Positions 1 through 9,089 of a stretch of 15,800 bases of DNA are shown one piece after another; position 1 is the stretch's first letter, and each line of letters opens with the position of its first letter. Origin of the DNA: Lobulomyces angularis (Eukaryota > Chytridiomycota > Chytridiomycetes > Lobulomycetales > Lobulomycetaceae); the NCBI GenBank assembly GCA_027604685.1, contig JADHYX010000430.1, positions 2,260 to 18,059 of the forward strand, in the 5' to 3' direction. Made by a program: the position numbers and the translations under genes. The notes beneath the pieces were generated by a model that made no database searches, was not told the origin of the DNA, and saw only the letters and a list, made by a program, of their open reading frames with translations.

Positions 1-188
1 TCTGCTCTCTTATCTCATCGTTAATGAAATATAGTACGTTTTTTTTTTTTATTTTAAAGTAAATTTTTTTTTTTTTTTTTTTTACTGTAATATCCAGCAC
101 TTCCAACGAGTAGGCCAAAGAGCATCGTTCCCGCTGGGTTTCTCTTCATTATTTGATACACGTTGTCAAAAGTTGACTCGTTTGCCAT
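1..188 (-). CDS. Partial 5' end of an unrecognised small membrane-protein gene
   Basis: The ATG lies at 188-186 and is followed by 34 codons ending in GGA TAT TAC, then a GTAAAA donor (intron begins at 85) and a long A-run. The acceptor is probably the AG at 15-14 (next exon from 13, in phase, giving Asn-Lys-Arg-Ala), but other AGs at 10-9 and 8-7 are possible. The gene then leaves the window at base 1. The visible N-terminus is polar for about 18 residues (contains NVYQIMKRNP) and then hydrophobic and Gly-rich (GTMLFGLLVGSAGYY), which looks like the start of a membrane segment. Use of less homopolymeric, codon-like sequence in an AT-rich background supports a real exon. I do not recognise the family. 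About 520 nt separate it from the stop of the G-alpha gene, which is on the same strand. Confidence 0.55.
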
Positions 189-712
189 TTCAGTTTTCTT
201 TTTTTTTTTTTTTAATAAATTTTTATTTTATTTTTTATTAAAAAAAAAAAATTAAAAAAAAAATTAAATTTTAAATAAAAATTTGAAGTGGTTAAAAAAA
301 ATATTAAAAACTTAATAATGCAATTTTTTTTTAAATTTCTTTAATTTTTTTTTTATTTTTACTAAAAAAATAAAATTGTTAAAACAACTTAAAAAATACT
401 TTGAAGCAACCTTTTTTTTCTTTACTTTTTTTTTTTTTTGATAAAATATTTTTTATCAAGATTCTTGGTTAAAATTTACAATGATAAATTTTTTTTTTTT
501 TTTTTTTTTAATTATTAATTTTTTTTTTTTTAATTATTTAATTTTGCTATCTGATTTTAATTTTTTTCCTTTCCTTGTTAGATTGAATAAGGAAAGAAAT
601 AGAAAGAAAAAAAAAGAAGAGATTTATATTTAATAAAAACATATTCTCATCAAAAAGGAAAAGAATTAAAAAAAAATTTCTTTTTTTTTTGAAGAAAATT
701 TTTTTTTTTTAA
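189..712. other. Low-complexity intergenic region
   Basis: This stretch consists almost entirely of poly-T and poly-A runs mixed with short AT words and has no supported exon on either strand. It should hold the promoter of the minus-strand gene starting at 188 and the 3' untranslated region of the G-alpha gene ending at 713. I see nothing more specific in it. Confidence 0.7.
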
Positions 713-2294
713 CTATATAGTTACTCCTAAAGAGTTAAAGGTCATTTTGACTACAATGTGATGTACAGCATTAATTATAAATTTCATACTTTTTGTATCT
801 GTTGAAGTTGTAAAATGAATGTAAATGTGTTTTTTTTCTACCATGTTTTTACTTTCAAACAATCTTTTAAAAAATCTTTTGGGTATTTTTACATCTGTTT
901 GCTTATCTTTAATTAAAAGAAAAAAAATAAAATTAGTATAATAAAATTTTTAAAAAATTAATATATAAATTAATAAATTTTTTTTTTTTTAATACCATTA
1001 AATTCAGGAAAATATTTATTTATGCTAGAGTAAGTAATTTTTTGTATAAACAAATCGTATTTATTCAAAAAGAGTATCATTGAACTTTCTTTCAACAGTT
1101 TATGGTTGCAGACATCTGTAAAGAGTTTCAAGCTGTCAACTAGCCTATTTGTCTCTGGCTCTTCTTCCATAAATTGATCATAGGAGCTTATTGCTGCTAT
1201 AAATATTATTGCTGTTACATTCGATGCAAAGTATGGTACCCAAAACATTCTTAATTTTCAGTTATTTTTTTGTTTTTTTTTTTTTTTAAAAAGTAATATA
1301 TACCTTAATGATTTTTGTCCACCAACATCTTTTTTTTTTTTATTTTTTTAAATTTAAAATTTTTAATTTTATTTTTTTTACCATATATTCGATACAAATC
1401 TGCCTGAATTTTTATTACAGTCTCAGTGATAACCAGTGTAGGCTTTCTTGAACAAATTATGTCTAAAAAAACAAAATTTTTTTTCTTTGATATATGAAGG
1501 TCAATTTTTTTTTACCTTGATCTGTTGGAATATAGTCACTTTTCATTAACCTTGATATATTATCAAGAAAGTATGATGCTGTATCTAAATTGTTTGGGAA
1601 TATTAAATAAATATAAATAAATATTTCAGAAGGTTAATTAAAATTCATTCTTTTTTTTTAATTTTTTTTTTAAAAAAGTTTTTATTTTATATTTTTTCAC
1701 CTTGGATATTATATTCATTATTAACTTTAATTAGTTCTTTTAACTTTCCTTCCGCCCATAACTCCATTATTGCACTAAAGATCGACGGTGGTATTTCACC
1801 ACTGAATTCATTTTCAAAGGTTTTAATTTTTTGTATAATTTCCTGTATTTTTAATTCTTTTTTATTTTATTTTATATTTTTTTTTACAATTTGTTGCTTG
1901 TTAAAATTAAAATTTAATTTTTCAGCAACAAAAATTAGTTTATGTAAATTTGTTAAAATATTTTTGAAGATAATAAATTTATAATCCAATTTTTCCTTTT
2001 CATCAAATCCTGTTGAATACAGTAATCTCATTTGACGTAAAAGGGTACTTTTTTAAAACTAGTATTAATTATCTAATATTAGAGAATATGTTACCTTTTT
2101 CCACTATCGCCAGAACCAAGGATTAATAATTTTCTTCCTTTTTCAATTTCTCTTTCCAGTTCTCTCTTTAATTCTTCATCTATCTCTTTTGATATTTTTT
2201 TTGCTTTCCTTTTTGAAAGGTTGGATTTGCTACCTGTGTATGTAATAAGTCCCTCATCGTCCAATTTTTCATTCACCAAATTATTTGTAGACAT
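713..2294 (-). CDS. Heterotrimeric G-protein alpha subunit, 8 exons, 374 aa
   Basis: Exons (minus strand, 5' to 3'): 2294-2095, 2047-1888, 1842-1701, 1584-1516, 1462-1382, 1328-1304 (25 nt), 1249-996, 906-713; they sum to 1125 nt and stay in frame. The product would be a membrane-associated GTPase relaying signals from receptors. Visible motifs: P-loop GSGDSGKST (60-68), then RQMRLLYSTGF as in G-alpha; helical domain with IMELWAEGKLKEL and DTASYFLDNISRLM; DYIPTDQD leading to switch I with Arg196 and Mg-binding Thr199; DVGGQ (218-222) with the catalytic Gln; FLNKYD (288-291) for guanine recognition; FTTSTDT in place of the usual FTCATDT. Oddities: no Gly2, so no N-myristoylation signal; a charged N-terminal extension of about 25 residues; Asp63 where most have Glu; Val201 for the usual switch I Gly; atypical switch II after DVGGQ; no C-terminal Cys. 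A divergent but apparently intact G-alpha. Confidence 0.92.
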
Positions 2295-2769
2295 AAATAG
2301 GTTTTTTTTCTTTTGTTTCTTTATTTATTCTTTTACTTTATTTTATTTTATTTTTTTTTGTTAAATATTTTTTTAATTTTGATGATATATAGGTGGAATG
2401 ATATAAAATTTTTTTTTTTTTTTTTTTTTTCAATTGATTGGTAAAAACAATAATAATATTCTTAAAAAAGAGAAAAAGTAACTTTTTTATTAGTAAGTGT
2501 AAAAAAAAATAGAAAATAAACAATCAATAAATAAAATAAAAATTGATGATGTAAATATTACAAAAAAATATTTTTTTTGGAAACAAAAAAAGTAACAACA
2601 CTTTTTAAAAAAAATATTAAAAGTTAATGAAGTTTCTTCCAAAGATCTATTTTTATACAATCAATGCTATACAATGTTTTTTTGCCTAAAAGCTTTAAAA
2701 ATATAAAATAGTAATCTTTATACAGAGTTATATAGCTATGTATATATAAATAAGCTCTGAATTTTGTCC
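2295..2769. other. AT-rich intergenic region upstream of the G-alpha gene
   Basis: Up to about 2600 this is homopolymer-rich spacer containing the presumed promoter and 5' untranslated region of the G-alpha gene. A 61-codon open frame on the minus strand (2523-2338) is almost only Phe, Lys and Ile from poly-T/poly-A and is not credible. From about 2600 the homopolymers thin out and grade into the stop-depleted stretch that follows. No promoter motif can be named with confidence. Confidence 0.5.
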
Positions 2770-3540
2770 AAATATTTATCCTTTCTAGTGATACCTAACA
2801 GTTTCTTCGGATGAAACGCAAATGTTGAACCACATATCCTCAAAACTCTTCACGAAACAACATTGTCTGATAAACAAACTATTTCTCAACCTATAAGTGG
2901 AATTTTTATTGTTCTAGATTTACAGCTACTTTCGATATAAGATATATTATTAATATCTACTGCTACTTTTCTAAGACAGTTACCATTGAATCCTTTTCAA
3001 GACAGTATCCGAAAAATCTGACCTCAATTTCTGTACTTTTAGGTCTGTTTACAAAGAATCATTCTATACGTCCCTGCATTTTTGAATTTAATATTTCTTA
3101 TTCCTACTTTCAAATAAATTGTCTTCAGCAGGAAAACAATATAATTTCACTTAGCGAATTACTTTTTTCAACAAATTATATTATTTAGCAAATTAATTTC
3201 TTATGCCGGCATATCACAAACTATCAAAATACATATGACTTTGTTACTTTTTGTATGGACAAAGTTAATAATTTTCGAGCATTCAAAAATGCGGATCCTT
3301 TGTTTTATCTTATTCGAACATATTCAGTCGATCGAAGAAAATATTACAAAGTTATATGTACAGGTATTCTAATTTTCCCTTAAATTATCCGGTAATAAAT
3401 TTAATTTCTTTGAAAAGATCACTTTTAACAAGATTTTCATAACTATTAAAATTTATCAGATGTACAAGGTGTACATCATCATTAGTGTCGTTATAACAGA
3501 ATTTTTTTTTCATGCTTACTATAAAACATCGCAATATTGG
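2770..3540 (+). pseudogene. Possible decayed gene of unknown identity (stop-depleted plus frame)
   Basis: One plus-strand frame (codons starting at 2770, 2773 and so on) is open for 2815-2937, 2941-3018, 3043-3114, 3145-3369 (75 codons) and 3373-3540 (56 codons). From 2815 to the TGA at 3541 it is broken by only seven internal stops (TAA 2938, TGA 3019, TAG 3040, TAA 3115, TAA 3142, TAA 3370 and the short runs between), where random DNA of this composition would give around twenty. Long T or A runs, present everywhere else between genes, are nearly absent. The reading contains plausible peptide stretches such as LHETTLSDKQTISQPIS and MRILCFILFEHIQSIEENI. I recognise no family. Alternatives are a genuine intron-rich gene with splice sites I could not place, or a degraded mobile element or organellar insert. 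Confidence 0.35.
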
Positions 3541-3875
3541 TGATAAAATTTTTTATTATTTTTATATTTTAAAATCTGTATCAATTTTGCCAATTGATGT
3601 ATACTGGTGAAGTATTTATAAAAGAATTGGTTTAGTGGATAATTAACACAAAATTTTTTTAATTTTGAAGATTTTGAATTTTGTCAAATAAAAATTTGTT
3701 CAAATTTGGTTTTTACCCAAAAATTTTTTGAAAATTTAAATTAAAAAGTTTTACTTAACAAAAAAAGAGTCTTCTCATAAACAACCAACTTTTCTTTTGG
3801 AGAAAAAAAAAAAAAAAAAAATAATATAACCTTATAAAATTAGAAAGAAAATAAATCCTTAACGTTTAAAAAAAA
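3541..3875. other. Intergenic region and presumed promoter of the GNAT gene
   Basis: This is AT-rich spacer with a 20-base A-run just before 3820 and short AT words. The ATG at 3876 is preceded by an A-run (AAAAAAAA), a common context for start codons in AT-rich eukaryotes. No exon is visible. Confidence 0.45.
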
Positions 3876-4483
3876 ATGGATGTTTTAATAAGATTTGGAA
3901 CTGAAAAAGATGTTGAGAAGTTAAACATTTTAGGAAGGGATACTTTTTCTGCAAAGTGGAAAGATTTTTACACTAATGAACAACTAGAAAAGATATTACA
4001 AGAAACTTTTCAAGAAGATATTTTAAAAGACCAGTTCCAAAACCCAAAAGAAAATTTGTATGTTGTTAGTGAGGATCCGAAAACTTTAAATTTAGTGGGC
4101 TACATACAATGTAAACATCATCATAAAGTAAAATACGAGTGTTTACCTTTTGAAAAAACTTTAGAAATTAAAAAGTTTTACATTTTGGAAAATTACTTTG
4201 GTACTGGAATTTCTAAAAAAATGATGAATTTTTTGTTAAACTCTATTGATGAAACTAAGCAAAGAATTTGGTTGGGAGTCAATGAAGGTAATTTTAGAGC
4301 AATAGGTAATAAGTTTTTTTTTTTTATTTTATGTGTTAATTTTTTGTTTTTTTTTTTTTAAATATAAAAGGATTTTATGAAAAATTTGGATTCAAAAAAG
4401 TAGGGACTCATTTATTTAGTGATTTACTTATTGGTCCAAATCAAGTACCTGACGAGGATTTGCTATTTCTTAGAACTGTTTAG
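3876..4483 (+). CDS. GNAT-family N-acetyltransferase, 2 exons, 180 aa
   Basis: Exon 1 is 3876-4305 and exon 2 is 4371-4483; the 65-nt intron begins GTAATAAG, contains poly-T and ends AAAAG, and the join recreates the hallmark end of the fold. The protein should transfer an acetyl group from acetyl-CoA to an amine; the acceptor cannot be told. The order of motifs fits: IRFGTEKDVEKLNIL at the start, central GYIQCKHHH strand, LEIKKFYILENYFGTGISKKMM (written here as the beta4/motif A region around residues 95-117) with G-T-G at the CoA-pyrophosphate loop but Asn in place of the usual Gln/Arg of Q/R-x-x-G-x-G/A, then IWLGVNEGNFRAI-GFYEKFGFKKVG across the splice site, the conserved motif B. The length of 180 aa is typical. 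Cytosolic; no signal peptide. Reading through the intron would truncate the protein in a Phe-rich tail and lose motif B. Confidence 0.9.
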
Positions 4484-4491
4484 AAAATGAG

Positions 4492-4497
4492 AATAAA
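4492..4497 (+). promoter_or_regulatory. Candidate polyadenylation signal of the GNAT gene
   Basis: An AATAAA hexamer lies 8 bases after the TAG stop at 4481-4483 and is followed by an A-run. In such AT-rich DNA the hexamer is expected often by chance, so this is only a positional guess. Confidence 0.3.
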
Positions 4498-5029
4498 TAA
4501 AAAAAAAAAAAAAAGTAATGGATACTTAATTTATTTTAACTTTAACCAAAAATATAATAGTAATTAATTTATTAAATAGTTTAATTTTTTTGCCTTAATG
4601 TTTATAATTTATTCCATTTTTAATTTTTTTGCAAATTAATTCACTGAAATAGATAAAATTAACATAAAAAAAAAAAAAAAAAAGGATGAATGAATAAATA
4701 TAAAATACATATGAGATAGTTGTTGAAGTTAATAATTGAGTGTACTATGCTTTTGAATTTGGAAAAGGCATGGAGGGAATAAATGAACATAAAACACATT
4801 AAAAACACAAAAAAATGTAAAAACTTGATTAGGGCCATGAATGAATAGCGTAGGAGCTTTCTTCATTATTAAGTTTTGAAAAATTTTTTTTTTGTTTTGT
4901 TTTCAGCCATTTCCCTAATTTTAGAATTGGTTTCAAAAATTTTTTTTTTTTTTCTAAATTTTTTTTTTTTTTTTAAAAAATTAACACAACCTCTTGTTTT
5001 TTTTTTTTTTTTCATAATAATTTACAGCA
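4498..5029. other. Intergenic region between GNAT and PL7 lyase genes
   Basis: About 530 nt lie between the two plus-strand genes. The stretch 4681-4870 has few homopolymers but no open frame or structure that I can support; 4870-5010 is a series of poly-T runs just upstream of the lyase start. An open frame from TTG at 4876 exists only through poly-T and lacks an ATG; the lyase ATG is at 5030. Confidence 0.5.
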
Positions 5030-6308
5030 ATGAAATTTTCTCTTTTTCTACTATTCTCTCTTAATCTGCTTCAATTTTATACCTCTATTCCCCAGCTCAA
5101 CTTGACGCAGTGGTTTTTGCAGCTTCCAACCGGTATTAATAAATTAATTTTTTTTTTTTTTTGAAAATACAGGTGGTGGTGAAAATGGGAACACTTTGGA
5201 TGAAGTTAAACCTCCTACTCTTGCTCCTGGTTTTTTTAAAAATTTTTTTTGCTAGTTTTTTTACTTTTTCTAACAATTTTTATTTTTTATAGGATTTTCA
5301 AATGAATTTTTTTATCCAAATGCTGCTAATGATGCTTATGTTTTTCATTCTCCCATAGATCCTCCTGGTGCTGCTGTCAGGTAAATTTAAAAAAAATAAC
5401 TTTTACGTTTGTCTTATCATTTTGTAAAAAAATAGTGCTGGAACTGGTTCTACTAGATCGGAATTAAGAGAATCTCCTTTTGGAGTTAAAAATGGATATT
5501 GGGGTAATTTTTTTTTTTTCTTATTTTTGTAATAATCCATTTTTTTTTTTTTAAACACAAGTTCCTACAAGTGGTACCCATACATTAACTTTAACTCAAG
5601 CGGTTACTCAAATACCTAATAACCAAGATGGTGGTGTTATCACTGCGCAAATACATAATGTAATTTTTTTTGAATAATTTCAAATCTTTTTTTAAATATT
5701 TAAAAATTTAATTACAATTTAATGTTATTCTTTTAGGGAAATGTTCCAGTATTAATTGTTCGATTAAATGTTAATGTCTTGTCAGTTTTTTTTTCCAATT
5801 TTCCTGGTCAAACTACTGTTTTAGATGGTAATTACCAATTAGGAACCAAGTTTTCCATAGAATTACAAGTTGTTGATGGAAAAATGTATGTCTTAAGGGA
5901 TGGCGGTATTATATCTGACTGTGGTGGGGTTCCAATAACGGATGCTCAAGCATTCTTTAAAACAGGTATGCAATATAAATAAATAAAAAAAAAAAATTTT
6001 GTTTTGCAAAATGTTTATTTGAAACTTTTACAGGTAGTTATAATCAAAACACTTTGAGTAGTTTGAATCCAGCAACAGCATCAGCAGATGTAGAAATTTA
6101 TACTGCTTTGGTTCAGCATGACTTAAATCTACACACTCCCCCTCAAAAATGTACCTTTAGATTTACTACAGGATTAATTGCCGGTATAGTCTGTGGTTGT
6201 ATAGCTTTGGTTGTCATCATCTTCATTACATGCATCTGTTGTAACAAGAAAAGACAAGCAGAAGCTATTCCTAAGGTTTATGGAGGTTTTCAAGGAAACG
6301 AACATTAA
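5030..6308 (+). CDS. Secreted, membrane-anchored polysaccharide lyase (PL7 / alginate lyase 2 family), 7 exons, 305 aa
   Basis: Exons: 5030-5132, 5173-5229, 5293-5380, 5436-5503, 5562-5659, 5737-5965, 6034-6308; total 918 nt in frame. Residues 1-21 form a signal peptide (MKFSLFLLFSLNLLQFYTSI). The mature start LNLTQWFLQLPTG matches the opening strand of PL7 enzymes. The three family signatures are present: RSELRE (90-95, R-S/T-E-L/V-R), QIH (135-137) and FFKTGSYNQ (211-219, usual form YFKAGxYNQ). These supply the substrate-binding Arg, the Gln and His, and the catalytic Tyr (Tyr217), so the active site looks intact apart from Tyr to Phe at the first position of the third motif. Family enzymes cleave alginate or related uronans by beta-elimination; which substrate applies here cannot be told. 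Residues 262-284 are a single transmembrane helix with five Cys, followed by a short basic tail (NKKRQ), so the catalytic domain would face outside the cell. Convergent with the next gene. Confidence 0.93.
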
Positions 6309-6400
6309 AATTCTGAAGAAACAATGAATATTTTTTTTCTAATTTTTTTCCTGCTAATTTATATTCACTGATTTAATACTCATTTTATTTTATATTCAAT

Positions 6401-6406
6401 AATAAA
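6401..6406 (+). promoter_or_regulatory. Candidate polyadenylation signal of the PL7 gene
   Basis: AATAAA lies 93 bases downstream of the TAA stop in the 295-nt region between two convergent genes. This is a plausible position, but the hexamer is weak evidence in AT-rich sequence. Confidence 0.3.
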
Positions 6407-6603
6407 TTTTGTTTTAAATTAAAACAATCTTTAGTAAAAACTTTTCAGTTAAATTTCCTACTTTTAATTTTTTTTTTTTTTTGTGAAATAAAAAAAAATT
6501 CTCTACATCCAATTTTTTTTTTAGAATCAATCACTGATTTTTGTAAAGAAAAAAAAAAAAAGATATAAAGTAAAATTTTAAAAAATTGTTTTTTAACTAC
6601 ATA

Positions 6604-7348
6604 TCAATTCGTTATATTAAAAAAAAAAAATTGAAAAAAAAAAAACAAAAAATAATCAATATTAAAATTTTTTATACTATTAGACTTTGGTTCATTAGCA
6701 CCACCATTATTAGTATCGGTAGCTGATTTGGCACCAGCTGAACTTAATGAGTTCAAAATTTTAACACATTTTAACTCTCCTGTTCCTATAAGAAAAAAAA
6801 AAAAATACATAAGAGTTTAAACATATCATTTTTACCATCATCAACTCCAGTAACATTAGCTTGATAACCTTTTACATCTAAAATACACATTTTTTTTTTT
6901 AATTTTTTTTTTTTTATATTCATTTTTTTTTACCATCAGTTCCATGAGAAATAGCACTATTTTTCAATAAATTTGTAGCATCCTCACCAAATTTAAATGA
7001 CACGACGTACTTTGATGTAGCATTTTTTGACTCAGCTAAAATAGAATATAGACTGGAAACGCATTGAGGAACTTCTACTAAACAGTGAATGGAATGTACT
7101 GATGGATTTTCCAACGTTTTTACTGAGGGATTGTCAAACAGATTTCTAAAAAAAAAAAAAAATTAAAAATAAAGTTTATTATTAATAAACAGCAATTACC
7201 CTCTTTCGATACAAAAGTTGTCCATGATATAACCAAATACTGTTACGTTTTTTCCTGTAGCGCTGCACTGGGACGTTACAAATTTTGTTAAAAAGACGAT
7301 CAAGGCAAAAAAAAAATTGTTTTCTCTTGATGATTTGATTAATTTCAT
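6604..7348 (-). CDS. Small secreted or GPI-type surface protein of unknown function, 4 exons, 194 aa
   Basis: Exons (minus strand): 7348-7200, 7145-6934, 6877-6836, 6785-6604; total 585 nt. After a short basic start (MKLIKSSRENN) comes a hydrophobic segment (FFFALIVFLTKFVTS), a signal peptide with likely cleavage before or near Cys28. The mature part contains GYIMDNFCIERG, LENPSVHSIHCLVEVPQC and GVDDGTGELKCV, with four well-spaced Cys suggesting two disulfides and several Asn-X-Thr sites. This block resembles a family of short secreted proteins that I associate with fungi, but I cannot attach a name or function. After a Ser/Asn/Gly-rich linker (SATDTNNGGANEPKSNS) the protein ends in a Phe-rich hydrophobic tail, the layout of a GPI-anchor signal; that tail is encoded by poly-T runs and the protein could end differently if a 3' intron were missed. 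All introns are frame-consistent. Confidence 0.8.
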
Positions 7349-7752
7349 TTTTTTCTTTTCTATTTTTTTGCTATTTTTTTTTTATATATATTCTTATAAT
7401 TTTTATTCTAAATACTTTTTTACATTTTTTTTTTCTTTTATACAATTTTTCAAAACTTTTAATTTTTAATTGCAAAAAAAAATTGATTTAAAAAACCTTT
7501 AATTTTTTAATAATCATGGCGTAAAAATTGCCATTTAATCCTCTTAATTAGTCTTATAGAAAATTATTGTAAAAACTTGTTTTTGTAAGATATTGTTTAC
7601 TTTCTTGAAGATTTTATTATATTTTTCGATACATGATAAGAAGATGGTTTTTTTTTGGTTAATAAAGTTTCATTTTTTTATTTATATTTCTTAAAAAAAT
7701 TCTAAGCAACTATAAATTTTAGTCAGTATGTTAACGTAATACTAAAGTTTAT
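7349..7752. other. Intergenic region between two minus-strand genes
   Basis: This 404-nt spacer holds the presumed promoter of the small secreted protein gene and the 3' untranslated region of the reductase gene. It is AT-rich with T-runs up to about 7500, less so afterwards. No exon, RNA gene or recognisable motif is seen. Confidence 0.5.
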
Positions 7753-9089
7753 TTACATCATTTCAATCCAATCTAAAATGACCTCGGGATTATTAACTAC
7801 TAATCCTTCCTTTTTTTCAATTGCTTTATCTACTAAATTTTTAACTCTTAAACAAACGGGCGTTGGAACCTTCATTTCTTCACCTAACCTAACAATTTCA
7901 CCTATGAAAAAAAAATAAAAAAGATTATTAATGTATTGTATATTGTCTGTTTACCTTGAAGGTACTCAATTTCACAGGTTGGTTTTTTATTTTTTAAGTC
8001 TTCATAAAGCGAAGAAGTAGTTGTATTATTTACTTTAAAAACTGTCTCTCCAATTTTTTGAAAGACAAACATTGGAAATGGGAACCTATTTTTAAAATAT
8101 TGCATTAAAAATATAAAACATTTTTTATATTGTATTTTGCATCAAATATAGTAAAGAAATTAAATTACCATAAAATCCATGGAAATATCCATAAGGGTAT
8201 AAAAGTAAACGAAATCGGGTAGATCCCCGCTGCTGCATAGCATTTTAATCCTTCCCATATACAATTTGCCCAAATTCTTCGGTATTGAGTACTTTGAAGT
8301 TCTTTTAGTATTGGTAGACCACTTTTTAACCAAAAAAAAAAAAAAAACCACTATGAGATACAACAAAACTTTAAAAAAAAGTTGCATACCTTAAGGCACA
8401 AACCGCATTATTTAGGTTTATCAATAATTTTCCGTATAGAATTCCATCCATATCTTTGGAAACATTGCATTCCAAATTAGAAGAGACAAATATGTCCTTT
8501 AGTTGAATTCCCTTCTCAGATTCAGTTAGATAAATTGATCCAGAGCTACTTTGTTGATACTTTCCTGGTGAACTTTCTACCACGTTAAACGGCCACTATA
8601 AAATTTTATGTTTTGAAAAATTTTCTTTAATCAATTTTTACCATCCCCTCAACAATATTTACATCTTCCAAGTATTCCAAAATTTTTTCAGCTTGCCGAG
8701 CTCCATTCTAACTCAAAATTAGTGATTTAGTTAAGATAGAAAGAAAGCACCTGTAATGCAACAATTGTGGTTTTACCATGACTAAAATCGATATCTTTAA
8801 TAGCTGCTTCAGTGTCTTGCCTCTTCATGGTTAAAATTAAATAATCAGGCTTTTGGATTTCACTTGGTAGACTTTGAAAGGTGGAAAAAAAATTTAACTC
8901 AGTTTTGTTAACCCTAGTTTTAAAACCGTTAATTGAGGTAGTCTCAACAGTGTCTTCAATTCTGTTGAAAGTGGATTGTCGGCCGATTAAATAAACGTTA
9001 ACTTCCCTAGTGTTAATTAGATGTGAAGCTAAAAACATTCCAATTAATCCAGTGCCATATATCACTACAGTTGGTTTATTTTCAGGCAT
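7753..9089 (-). CDS. 2-dehydropantoate 2-reductase (ketopantoate reductase), 6 exons, 347 aa
   Basis: Exons (minus strand): 9089-8751, 8707-8642, 8595-8390, 8321-8169, 8085-7955, 7901-7753; total 1044 nt. The family reduces ketopantoate to pantoate with NADPH, a step towards pantothenate and coenzyme A. Visible features: N-terminal dinucleotide-binding strand VVIYGTGLIG (8-17, GxGxxG); DYLILTMKRQDTEAAI and TIVALQ-NGA across the first splice site; GKLLINLNNAVCALSG with the expected catalytic Lys191 and Asn195; TTTSSLYEDL (276-285) and CEIEYLQGEIVRLG with Glu293 at the substrate-binding acidic position; then VPTPVCLRV near the C-terminus. A hydrophobic Pro/Trp-rich stretch (FIPLWIFPWILW) sits in the helical domain where many homologues have a Pro/Leu-rich segment. 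No signal peptide; cytosolic or with an unseen targeting signal. Family members of fungal type without proven ketopantoate activity exist, so substrate is inferred. Transcribed divergently from the Het-C gene 675 nt away. Confidence 0.93.

Noticed and set aside
2338..2523. Minus-strand 61-codon open frame
   Set aside because: It is made almost entirely of poly-T/poly-A codons (Phe, Lys, Ile) in a spacer; no natural protein composition.
2601..3540. Minus-strand reading of the stop-depleted block
   Set aside because: Short peptides such as a 41-codon frame from 3514 exist, but the minus frames are interrupted far more often than the plus frame between 3120 and 3370.
4876..5064. Plus-strand open frame overlapping the start of the PL7 gene
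   Set aside because: It has no ATG, is composed of poly-T, and is out of frame with the well-supported signal peptide that starts at 5030.
8160..8387. Minus-strand open frame as a separate small gene
   Set aside because: It begins in the intron of the reductase gene and runs out of frame through exon 4; the spliced reductase reading fits the family.
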